Shown: positions 24,480 through 33,878 of the stretch, one piece after another | Layout: each line of letters starts with the position of its first letter | How positions within the stretch are numbered: the stretch's first letter is position 1 | Origin: Isoetes taiwanensis | Taxonomy: Eukaryota; Streptophyta; Lycopodiopsida; Isoetales; Isoetaceae | Reading direction: 5' to 3' | NCBI GenBank assembly: GCA_021234155.1 | Contig: JAJEKV010000003.1 | Location: 20,320,386 to 20,384,385, forward strand | Length of the DNA: 64,000 nucleotides | Program-made: the position numbers and the translations under genes | The notes under the pieces: model-generated | The model's database searches: none | What the model saw: the letters and a program-made list of their open reading frames with translations, nothing else | Told to the model about the DNA's origin: nothing

Positions 24480-25060
24480 TGGCTGCCACAATGATAGATG
24501 AGGTATGTGTGGTCTGGTAAGTGGTGAGTTGTTGGCATGTTGTTTGTGGTGTAGTGATGAGAATAATGCTAGCGTTTGTGGTGTCGTGGTGGAGTGGGGT
24601 GTTATGCTGCCAATGGTGCTAATAGTGTTGCTACATTGTGGCGCATGGCATATGTGAGGTGATAGTAGCAACAAGTGAGGTGTGGTGTACCAGTGTGGTG
24701 TGATGTAGGTTATTGTGCTGCCAATAGTGGTGATAGTGCAGCCTATGTTGTGTGGTGTATGCACCGTGTTGTGTGGTATGTAATGTGTGGTGTGGTGTAG
24801 GTTATTGTGCCGCCAATGGTGGTGTATGTTGTGTAGTGTATGCACCGTGTTGTGTGGTATGTACTGTGTGGTGTGGTGTAGGTTTTGTGCCGCCAATGAT
24901 GGTGAATGTTGTGTGGTGTGTGGTGTGGTGTAGGTTATTGTGCCGCCAATAGTGGTGATAGTGCAACCTATGTTGTGTTGTGTGGTGTGTGCAACGTGTT
25001 AGAGAATACCTTGTGTTGTGTTGTGTGGTGTGTGATTGTGATCTTCCATCAATATGTGGC
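24480..25060. repeat. TGTGGTG-rich intron array
   Basis: Within an intron of gene A. Degenerate tandem repeats with a clear 80-bp sub-array (24746 and 24827) containing TATGCACCGTGTTGTGTGGT and GTGCCGCCAAT, plus a shortened third copy near 24904. The same TGTGGTG word occurs in the transposon TIR. Confidence 0.75.
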
Positions 25061-26052
25061 TTATTATGTTAGGAGGCTGACATATATGGAGTGTTTTGTT
25101 TTGCAGACTATGGCAGACTTGTGAAGAAATGATTAGCTGCAACATCAGCTAGGTTTGATAGATGCAAGCAACAATTGCAAGCAAACGAGAGTAGAAAAAT
25201 TGATATCAATAGAAAGATTGAGTTGATGGAGCATAAAGCATCAAAAATTAGAGCTGATTTGCACAGATGGCAGTCAATCATGACTGCAAATCCAAAAGCA
25301 GCAGAGGGTGTTCGGGTTGTAAGCGAACTAGAGGATGAAGAGCTAAATGGTACAGTGTTGCTTGGGCTGAATCAATTGAATAAGGAACTAGTAGGAACTG
25401 AAATTGAGCTAAAGGCATGTGAAGCCTTACTGCTGGAGCTGCAACCTCGAATGCAAAGATTTGAGATTTTCTCTGAACATAGTAGCCATGACACTCCTTT
25501 AGATCCTGCACTTTTAATGCTTCTTGAGGCAGAAGAAGAGGGTGATGAAGCTTGTCCATATTGTGGACGGTGTCTGAAATGGGAGGGTAAATTGTTGCCA
25601 GTTATGATAGCAGAATGCAATCATCAGTATCACATTCCATGTCTGTCACACCATTTGAGGTAAACATTATCATCTCTAACCTTGTTTGCAGACTCTATTG
25701 ATATTGGATTTGTTTTACAGATACTCTAGAACCTGTTGCAGCCCCAGTTGTGCCCACATTATGTCTGAGACATGGCTTTTGACTTTTGGTGTTCGAGTGG
25801 TACCACAAGAACCAATAAACACAAGTAAGTACCTTAACTAATGTTTACTGATGTTGTCACAGGTCTACTGACTTAGTGTTTGCAGAATTGCAGAAATTTG
25901 AGACCAAGGATATCCAACAGTTATCCACGCCTCAATCAGTTATGAGACTACAAGATACCTCCCGGGTGCACCTAGAATTTACCCCATTGGATACTTCAAA
26001 GTCAATCCCAGCTCCTCAATAAGTACCAATGCCACATACATGATTTATTTTT

Positions 26053-26907
26053 GGGGAAATTATAAGAATGCCCTTGTATTTTGACGAAATAATTAAAATG
26101 CCCCTATATTTTAGTAAATTATCAAAATGCCCAAAATGCCCCTGTTTTTTGCATGAGACAAAAATCGACCGCAAATTCTACCTTTGTGCATGGAATACTC
26201 TTCTTAATCATGCCACAAATGCTCTTCTTGTGGTATGGCAGATGGCTCTAAAAGCCTTGTGCTCATCCACTGAAGAACTTGAAGCTCCAAAAGTACTGAA
26301 GCTCTAATATTATCTCGCAGGTTGAAATGCAAAGGGACACTGAATAAGTTGAAGCTCCATCACAGGTACATATTCCTGGGGGTTTTCTTTTTGTTCTTTT
26401 TCCTTTGAATCATTTAGTTTCAGTTTCTTGATAGAAATCCTGGATAAACGCAGAGAATGCATGATAAATCCAAGAATTATGGGTGCATGCACAATTTGAG
26501 ACTTCTGTTTTAGACATTTTTTCTGCAATATTGCGATGCTATCAGCGCATCCCTTCTAAGGCTTGAACAGTCCGTCAAGGTAACAGAAGAAATTCTACAG
26601 GGATTCTTATAAGAATCGAAAAAACAAGGCAATTGGTCTCATGGGAGCAATTAAAAACCAAAGGGGGAAGTACAGGGAAGCTTGCTGCAGATAAATTTGG
26701 ATTTGGATCATACCTTTACCTGAACCTGATGATTAAGCTCTTAGAGCTTAAATTCGTAGCATGGGATCAGTTAATTAAGGCACGAAGGTAGAATTAGTGG
26801 TTCATTCTTGTCTCAGACAGAAAACAGGGGCATTTTAATAATTTACTAAAATATAAGGGCATTTTAACAATTTTGCCAAAATACAATGGCATTTTTATAA
26901 ATTTTCC
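26053..26907. mobile_element. MULE-type MITE with about 100-bp TIRs
   Basis: The left end GGGGAAATTATAAGAATGCCC and the reverse complement of the right end GGAAAATTTATAAAAATGCC match through about 100-150 bp, including TATTTTAGTAAATTAT and AATTCTACCTT. TTTATTTTT flanks both ends (26044-26052 and 26908-26916), a 9-bp target duplication as for Mutator-like elements, although the site is low complexity. It has no ORF of its own. It interrupts the presumed intron between the RING-like and HAD exons. Confidence 0.85.
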
Positions 26908-27061
26908 TTTATTTTTTTTTGTATTTTTCTTTGGTCTTGCTCATTTCAATTATGTTACAGAGATAAATGCTACTGCAAACCATCAAGAAGTGCAGTGCAT
27001 CTGTTTTAGGAGGAAAAATTAATTCCCTTGAGACTCATTCTACATAGGATCCTGCACAGAC

Positions 27062-27825
27062 AAACGTTTTGCTGCTGAACATGAGCCGCAAATGGATGCA
27101 GATGATGAAGTTAACAAATAAACCCCGGATCCTGAACAAGATGCAGCCCGCTCATCAAGTCCAATACAACCTCAACCAAGAAAAACCAAGAGGTTAACTG
27201 AAATTCTCCTTGTTCTGGATTTTAATGGGGTTTTGGGCAAGTTTTATGACTTGAAAGAGAGGATCCCTGCATCGACCGACCAGAAGTGACCCTCCAGGAA
27301 TTGAACCTTCAAAAGGCAGCAGTTTCCAGGCCTGGATTACAGGAGTTCTTAGAGTGGTTTTTTAAAATGTGAGATTGCATTGTGGTACAGCATGGTTAAG
27401 AGTAATGTCGACTTGTTGGTGAGAAAGTTGATGCAGGAATATAAGGGCAGATTTCTTTTTATTTGGAATCAGGATGACTGCACCAACACAAAGTTAAAAG
27501 TAGTTAATAAGCCAATTTTCCTTAAGGATCTATCCAAAGTGTACCAGAAATACTAGAAATACCAAGTGAAAAATATATTGTTGATAGATGACACCAGATA
27601 TAAGGGTTCTGCCAACCAGCTAAACATCATGATATGTCCAAATAGTTTTGCTCCGGACAGATTGGATTCCAATTTCATTTTGGAACAACTCAAACCATAG
27701 CTGGAAGGACTTCTGGCGACAGGAAGTGTGCCTGCTTATGTGAAGGAAAATCAAATGTGGAACATGTGGGATTCTGAAGAGTCGCGCAACTGCATGAAAA
27801 TATTCGACAATTATTTTCATAAATG
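27062..27825 (+). pseudogene. transposon gene A: FCP1/NIF-like HAD phosphatase domain
   Basis: Decayed HAD-superfamily domain of the FCP1/SCP (NIF) class, which removes phosphate from Ser/Thr residues of proteins. The frame from 27062 gives KRFAAEHEPQMDADDE, a stop, then LTEILLVLDFNGVLGKFYDL, where the motif I Asp (27218) is in the plant-style DxNGVL form. After a frameshift come VSRPGLQEFLEWFF, IALWYSMVKSNVDLLVRKL, FLFIWNQDDC, then KPIFLKDLSKVY (motif III Lys) and NILLIDDTRYKGSANQ (motif IV Asp pair, 27597-27602), followed by NIMICPNSF. Domain order and spacing match the family. There are two or more frameshifts and several stops. The second Asp of motif I is replaced by Asn, so the ancestor may have been weakly active or only a binding domain. 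Confidence 0.75.
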
Positions 27826-27909
27826 AATCTTGTAAAACTCTTTGAAAGTCAATATAAGTAAAAAATTTTCTATGATATGTGTTGTACTTTTTCAATTTAA
27901 AATATTTGA

Positions 27910-28807
27910 ATGGACTGTGAGCAAATGTTCTCGTGTGTATTTAGAACTAGAGATGATAGAGCTTCGGCAGTCCCTGTCTATCTAAAGCCACATATATATT
28001 TGGAAGTATTGCTGAGTAAAAGTGAATCTGTCGTGATTAGCTCTACCGACATCAAAATTTTGGAAGCTGATACGCAGTGGTTCAATGATCAATTGATCCT
28101 CCTTTTCTCAAGGTGATACTTTTATCTGATTTGTGATCATCAGGATTGTGCCATCATATGCATATGTTTGCAGATGTATGGAATACTACTTGATGCTCCA
28201 AGGAATGAGCCATCCCATTCATTTCTTTGACCCTTTTTTCACTCGACATTACAAATAGTTACAAAACAATAAGGAAACATGTGAATCTGGATAAGTGTCA
28301 GTACATGTTTATGCCTGCTTGTGATGGACATCACTGGACCTGTTTTTTGATCGTAAGCCGCGCGTGTCTCGTATAGAGATATAAACCAGCAATATATCAC
28401 TTTGATAGTATGGGCTTGCATGGCAGAAGCAGACATATTAAGAGGTTAGTGCTTGCTCATTGCATTTTGCTGTTGTCACATAATGACAACAAACTTTGAA
28501 TGCAGGTTCCTGGAATTGCTTGGACACAATAGTTTCAGCTTTACAACCTCAATGTTGTGAAAATGTCCAGAACGCCTCTTCAAACCGATGACCATTCATG
28601 TGGCCTTGGTGTATGTTCGTTTATGCACAAATTTGTGAGGGGGTACTTGAAAGGAGTGAATATATTGTTGCATAATATAGTAAGTCAACTCAAATGTAGC
28701 AGACAAACCAAACTCTGTTATTGACAAAGTGTGATTAACTGCAGGTTGTGGACATTTCAGACCAGGATCTAGTTGATGTTAGAGTGTTCATGCTTGAGAA
28801 GCAATAA
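27910..28807 (+). pseudogene. transposon gene A: Ulp1/C48 SUMO-protease domain
   Basis: Cysteine protease domain of the Ulp1 (C48) family, which cuts SUMO or similar modifiers. Exons: up to 28112 (DIKILEADTQWFNDQLI, the W.ND..I entry motif), about 28174-28444, about 28506-28679 and 28745-28807, with GT-AG borders. Catalytic set: His in GHHW (28332), Asp in HFDSMG (28404), oxyanion Gln in PLQTDD (28581) and nucleophile Cys in HSCGLG (28599), all in the order and surroundings expected for C48. TAG between His and Asp, two stops and a frameshift near 28280, and a TGA/frameshift near 28557 show decay. The ending VRVFMLEKQ-stop at 28805 may be original. Whether it was a separate gene or the tail of the RING-like protein cannot be decided from the window. 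Confidence 0.85.
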
Positions 28808-30899
28808 AAGCTGGAACTGAGAGGAACATATGTATTAGGAAGTATGTAGGTGCATATGTCACCTCGTACTTTCAAATCACTGTATATCTTTCTTATGTAC
28901 ATAATTGTTACTGCAATCTCGATTCATTTAAATGAAAATTCATATTCAATTATATATTCTCTGTCACAAAATAAGGCATCAAGTATTCAAAAGAAATCAA
29001 GACAAACTCATTTTTACAGCTGAAGCACAAAACTTCAGATGAGTTCTGAAAATTACAGAATGGTTTTACATTTCATCCTCATCAGAAAGAATTTCGGGTA
29101 ATTTCTGTAAAATTCTCTCCTCATCTAAAGGATCCAGCCTATATACAATTTTGTTTTGACGTTTAGTTGGTGACATGTGAAGTCTGATTGCACAGATCTG
29201 TGTTGTGAATACTATGTCTAAGGTGTCTTTACTGCAAAGATCATAGCTGACGGTTGATCTTTCGCCCTTCTTGTAATACATACCTTCTACGACACTATCA
29301 CCGGTGAGGTACCATGTTCTATTGAGTTGGAAGTCTTTCTCCATTATTTATTTTGGTTTTGTGCATATCAGAATCCAAAATTCAGCACCCTCATCATTCC
29401 CTTTTGGACCAACTCTAAGTGCCTCTGCTAATATCGTGGGATTGGAGGAGAACAAGGACCTGCTGGATTTATGGTTTTCCTCAATGTCAGCATGCACATT
29501 GGAGGATGGTACAATAACTTGAAGTTTCCAATCATCAACATAGTCCTTGTTCGCACAACTGTCCCACATGCCATCCAAGCAATAGCTGCAGAAGCATGAA
29601 AGTTCCCTCGTGTGCAACTGCAATGGAGATTCATGATTGAATGCATGTACACAATGGATCTTCATAGTATCCAAAATCCTTTCTGCACCCCATGCTTTCT
29701 TTCTATCTATATCCTCCACCTTGACTTCCCAAAAGAACCTTTTTATATTTTTTCTCTTGCTGGTTTCAGATGCGTTCATCCGCTCGGATGTTCCACAAGT
29801 AAATATCTCTTCAGCAACTTCTACCACTTCATGAGCATTACCCAATTTTATGTTGCTGTATTTTAATTGCAGTTGTCTTAACCATCTCTTCAACTAAGCA
29901 GCCTTGCCATCATGTTCACCTTTCCCGTTGGTATAACCAAAAAAATTCCACATTATATAGACTTCAGTGTCGTTTATGTACCTAGCCACAAAGTAACATG
30001 GTCTAGAAGCCTTGAATTAAGATGCTTCACCATCTGAAAACACATATAATGTCTCTTTGGCACCCTTTCTTTCTGCTCCAGATATTTGTGGTGCTTTATG
30101 AAGCAGTGTTGCACGAACAAAGTATCGTGTTCCCTATCATCTGATACATAGTAATGTGTTTCCTTGATGATCTCATCTGCCACTGAGTCATACTGATATG
30201 TTATTTGAACCAAAATGGTAATCTGGTTATTGACCCAACGCATCGACTGCACCTCCTCTTGTTCCTTGAATGTATAGTTCTCTGCAAAATCGACTACCAA
30301 AAGACATGCATCTACAAGAGATTCTCCAGAAACTCCTTAAATTGTTTTGCCTGCCACTTTTAGACGCTCTTTCAGTTTATCTAGAAGCTCCTTAGGTTCT
30401 GTCTCATTGTACCGATGAGTCAATCTCCTAACAGAACTCGAGATGTTGTCTTTTTCATATTCAATGTACTCCCATTTCATTTTCCTGTTACTACCACTTT
30501 CTTCCATGGGACAGGTCTGAAACTTCTTGATTCCACACAGCTTACAATCTCCAAGGATGCACGCCTTCTTGTGAAACTCATCTAATTCACTATGTGGATA
30601 CAATATAGATCTCCACAAGCTTTCTATACTTGCAATTTTATGCTGGTGTACCCTGCATTGACCAAGTTCATGTGCAAGTGCGATTCTTCGGATGTTTGGT
30701 TCTCATCCCATTGAGTCCATCCACTAGCATTTGTATCCTCACATGCTGAATGCAACAACAACTATTGAAGTCCTTCAATTTCACAACAAACCAAGGTTTT
30801 AGCTTCTCAAAAGCTCGACGACGAATCTTAATTTGTGGATGTTGATCCTTGAACCTATTGAACAATAGCATCTGCATGAAATGAACACTAAACTATTAG

Positions 30900-31800
30900 G
30901 ATGTGTATACTACACCATACCATGCACCGTATCATGCCCCACACTAATCATATTCACCAGACCGAGCACCTTAGTGCTGTGTATATTACCACACACCACA
31001 CCACACCATGCATCACACACATCATAACCATCAAACAGACGAGACTAAACTCATGCCACACCACACACCACAGAGCACATACCATGCACCACACATTCTA
31101 CATCACACATTCTACACGCTATACACCATCCACCACACATACCATACACCAAATGTATGGTGGTAGCGAGGAGTAGTGGGACATTGTGCAGGGTGATAGA
31201 GTATGGTGGTGGGAGATGGTGGGGTGTGGTGTGGGACATGGTGGAGTGTCGTGGTGAGAGATGGTGGGGCGTAGTGTAGGACATGGTGGACTGTGGTGGA
31301 GTGTAATGGTGGGAGAGTGGTAGGCTTCAAATGTGGTGGTAATGGAGAATGTGGTGCATGTGGTGGTGGGAGATGGTGTGTTTGAAATGTGGAGATAAAT
31401 GTGGAGGTGGCAAAGATGTGGTGGTAGTCTATGGTGGATGAAATGTAGTGGTAGGATAGATGGTGGGGTGTTATGTGGTGTGGTGGTGGTGACAAATGTG
31501 GTGAACTGTGGTGGTGAGCGATTGTCGATTAAATGTAGTGGTGGTGGCGAATGTGATGGAGTGTGGTGGCGGGAGATGGTGTGCTTCTAGTGTGGTGGTA
31601 ATGAAGAATGTGGTCAATGTGGTGGTGGGGGTGGGGGGGGAGGGGGGTGTGTGGGGGAGTGGGGTGGGGTTTGGGGAGAATATATAAAATAATGAATCCA
31701 CATATCATACATTTAACATGCACTTACCCACATGACACCATAAATATCACGCACCCCACCCCCCCACCCCACCCCACCCCACACCACACATCACATCACT
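30900..31800. repeat. CACCACAC/GGTGG-rich intron array
   Basis: Within the large intron of gene B. Left part CACACCACACCATGCA-like, middle GGTGGTGGGAGATGGTGGGG-like with a period near 60 bp, right part G-runs then C-runs. Open frames here are repeat artefacts. Confidence 0.75.
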
Positions 31801-31956
31801 TTGATCCTATTTGGTATGCCATAAAAAATTTGCCTAGCCTCCTCTCATAACATTTCTGAAATTCGTACCCTGATAATAATTACATATCTTTCCTAATATT
31901 AAAGATCTACCCACTAAATCCTGTCCCTGCACTAGATTTTTGGCATTTCGTTCTCA

Positions 31957-32299
31957 AGCTTCCAAGTTTATTCCGGCAATAGTTAACAGGAGGTTCAGAG
32001 ACAATTAAGGCCAAGCTAGAGTGAGCGAGGATGGCCTTTGGTTTGCTTTAGCCAAGGCCCGTGACCAGTTGGATATGCCTAAATCCACCTTCTTTGCTCA
32101 ATTCGAAGCCACCCTAAACGCATTTAACAGACTGGATGCTGGGCCATCAATAGCTATTTTTGGGGTCGAATTGATGGGAAGATAGCTTTCAGACAAGGTC
32201 TCTAACCTTATGTTACATGCAGCTGCAAAGACAGGTATAGCATGGGTTATTCGGCACTTGCTCGCTCTGAATCGGCAACAGGGGAAATTATTGACAGGT
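31957..32299 (+). pseudogene. unidentified coding fragment, opposite strand to gene B
   Basis: The plus-strand frame reads KFIPAIVNRRFRDN, stop, GQARVSEDGLWFALAKARDQ, then STFFAQFEATLNAFNRL, GPSIAIFGVELMGR, stop, LSDKVSNLMLHAAAKTGIAW and HLLALNRQQGKLLTG, ending at a donor-like GTATGC. Composition is strongly protein-like. I do not recognise the family. It sits inside gene B's big intron in reverse orientation, so it is probably a nested insertion or captured fragment. 32400-32880 holds no gene. Confidence 0.45.
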
Positions 32300-33803
32300 A
32301 TGCACTTACCACGAGGGGATGCAGGAAGCACTGGCGAACCTGATGCTATGCAATTCTGGGATGACTGCACAAAGCTTGGATAGTGCAAAAAACAGTCATT
32401 TTGGATGCACCAGCAGTGGATCTAGTAGTATCAGCATTTCCTGCTGCTCAGGAAATGCATGGGTAATAGTTCTCGGGTACAGAGCTTTCAATGAAAAGCC
32501 AAATTTTGTAATATAGTGCTTCTTTTTTTAATATATTATAAACTTTCGAACAGAGATGTACTTTCATCTGACATAAATTTGTCTTTATCAATTCAACTAA
32601 ACTTTTAGGATTAGTTTTCAATTATCTGTCATTCTCAAATATTTTTAGACTGTATACGCAGACCCAGTAAAGGAATATAGTACTTGTAACTCAGTTCTGT
32701 CATGTTCTAATATTCCCAACATTAAATATTATTTAGCTGCATTTCAGAGTCAACTACACACAATTCACATGCTGCATACATTACACCACAATCATTGTAC
32801 AACACAATAACCACTACATGCACCACCACACTAAGCACCATAACTAAGAAAATATGAATAACAGAATTTATAAACTAACCCGTGATTCCTCCAGATAGTG
32901 GGCAGCATGTTCTTCTCTTATATTTCTCTCCAATCTTCTAGTTCTAACATCCTTTGTGTTAGGAGACACTCTGGTGTTCTCAATCCAAAATTTTTGAATC
33001 TTTTCTATTTGTTCATCTGAAATTGCATCGAATCTTTTAGCCCTCTTATAAGAAACCCATTTCCCACCACTGTAATCGATCTCTGCCCTATTTTCTTTGC
33101 CTTTTGCAGGTTTCTTGGGTGAACACCTAATACCTTTCCAAGATCTCTCTGGCTGATTTTATCACTTGTTTCAGAATCTGCACGGCTTGGTACAGACATT
33201 GCAAGGCAGCTATTCTTGGCTGCTAGGCAATCATTGCTGGTAGAGAGTTTCACAGTTTGCATAGAGTCCAAGAGGCTCCTAGTGACAATGCTCTTGGCTT
33301 CCAAATTTCTTCAATATTTTATCCCTATAAATTTTTTCAATGTTTTATCCCTCAAAAACCTCAAGTAAAATTTCTTTCTTCATGCTATCCTCAATTCTTT
33401 TGGTCTGTTTGTGGAAAGACGTTAGCAAATTAAGGACAATACGACGTTTACTACTTGCACTTCTTGATGAATCGGATCCTTCTGCCAATTCTGCAAGCTC
33501 CAATCTTTCCTCTATTCTTCTTTTCCACTGGCGTCTTTTCTTCAGCATTTCTTCTTCCTTGGTTCTTCTTCATTTTCTCCTATCTGAAATGCCAGTTTGT
33601 GGACAGATTACCTCGTTGACATCCATATCTACAATGGATTGGAGATTGCAGCAGGGAGCCAAAGAATAGAACATAGGCAAAGAACAGGAAGGGGCCAAAT
33701 AATAGGAATTTGAATTTTAGTTTTGAAATTAGAATTTCCCCCACAAATTGGGACTCCATTCTTAAATAACGGCAGTTGAGCGGTGCCATAATTATAATTT
33801 CAT

Positions 33804-33878
33804 ACCACAAAAGTGGCAGATGCACGACCACATTTTGGGGGGACAGCCAAATTGGGACACCACATCGTGCTTTTACCC
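33804..33878 (-). repeat. right terminal inverted repeat of the two-gene transposon
   Basis: Reverse complement begins GGGTAAAAGCACGATGTGGT and continues with CACTTTTGTGGTA at bases 64-76, as at the left end. Followed outside by ATAG. Confidence 0.75.

Larger units (their letters stand above)
15553..26022 (+). pseudogene. transposon gene A: N-terminal domain, coiled coil, RING-like zinc finger
   Basis: ATG at 15553 (MESELN). The seventh codon is split by the gypsy insertion and the frame resumes at 23740 (TGYTMKSLLKQEIV). The first exon runs in one frame to 24289 with TGA at 23870 and TAA at 24134. It includes a W-rich globular region (ITGKPHTWSGMAPGTWAVAYY) and a charged tail. A short exon (about 24381-24409), then 25107-25659 (TGA at 25130; long coiled coil RKIDINRKIELMEHKASK), 25721-25824 and 25886-26022 follow, with matching phases and GT-AG borders. 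Across the third intron lies a zinc finger: CPYCGRCLKW, AECNHQYHIPC, then CCSPSC, giving CxxC...CxHxxxH/C...C..C, a RING-like pattern. TAA at 26020 may be the true end. The gene may once have continued into the HAD and Ulp1 exons downstream. Function beyond zinc binding is unknown; SUMO/ubiquitin-type chemistry is only a guess from the company it keeps. Confidence 0.65.
29066..33626 (-). pseudogene. transposon gene B: DFAENY-family transposase-like protein
   Basis: Minus strand, start at 33626 (MDVNEVICPQTG), end 29066. Blocks in order: basic N-terminus (LKKRRQWKRRIEERLELAE); DLGKVLGVHPRNLQKAKK and, after a frameshift, KWVSYKRAKRFDAISD, FWIENTRVSPNTKDV and EEHAAHYLEESR (to 32880); a 2-kb intron; FKDQHPQIKIRRRAFEKLKP and CCCIQHV (from 30871); HKKACILGDCKLCG; LLVVDFAENYTFKEQEEVQS (Asp near 30293); YVSDDREHD; then in a shifted frame VFSDGEAS-stop-FKASRPCYF (Asp at 30032) and WNFFGYTNGKGEHDGKAA; LKRWLRQLQLKY; a Cys-rich module RELSCFCSYC...C.N..YV..W; and a C-terminal domain. 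Invariant acidic residues in DFAENY, SDG and GKG.HDG suggest an RNase H-like DDE/D transposase. I recall the family as widespread and uncharacterised in animals and plants. Stops include TAA (30019-30017), TAG (29896-29894) and TAA (about 29345). Confidence 0.75.
15324..33878. mobile_element. two-gene DNA transposon with GGGTAAA TIRs, Ulp1 and DFAENY-transposase genes
   Basis: Both ends begin GGGTAAA when read inward. The first 22 bp agree at 20 positions, and a weaker match continues to about base 75 (CTTTGTGGTA against CTTTTGTGGTA). ATAG directly flanks both ends (15320-15323 and 33879-33882), a possible 4-bp target duplication, with TA as the minimal alternative. Inside are two convergent coding blocks. 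Plus strand 15553-28807: N-terminal domain, RING-like zinc finger, HAD phosphatase-like domain, Ulp1 protease domain. Minus strand 33626-29066: transposase-like protein. Two later insertions, a gypsy element (15573-23734) and a MITE (26053-26907), interrupt it; without them it is about 9.5 kb. Stops and frameshifts in most exons show that this copy is not autonomous today. Ulp1 domains are known passengers of plant Mutator-like and other transposons, but I know of no described superfamily with this gene set and these ends. Confidence 0.75.
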
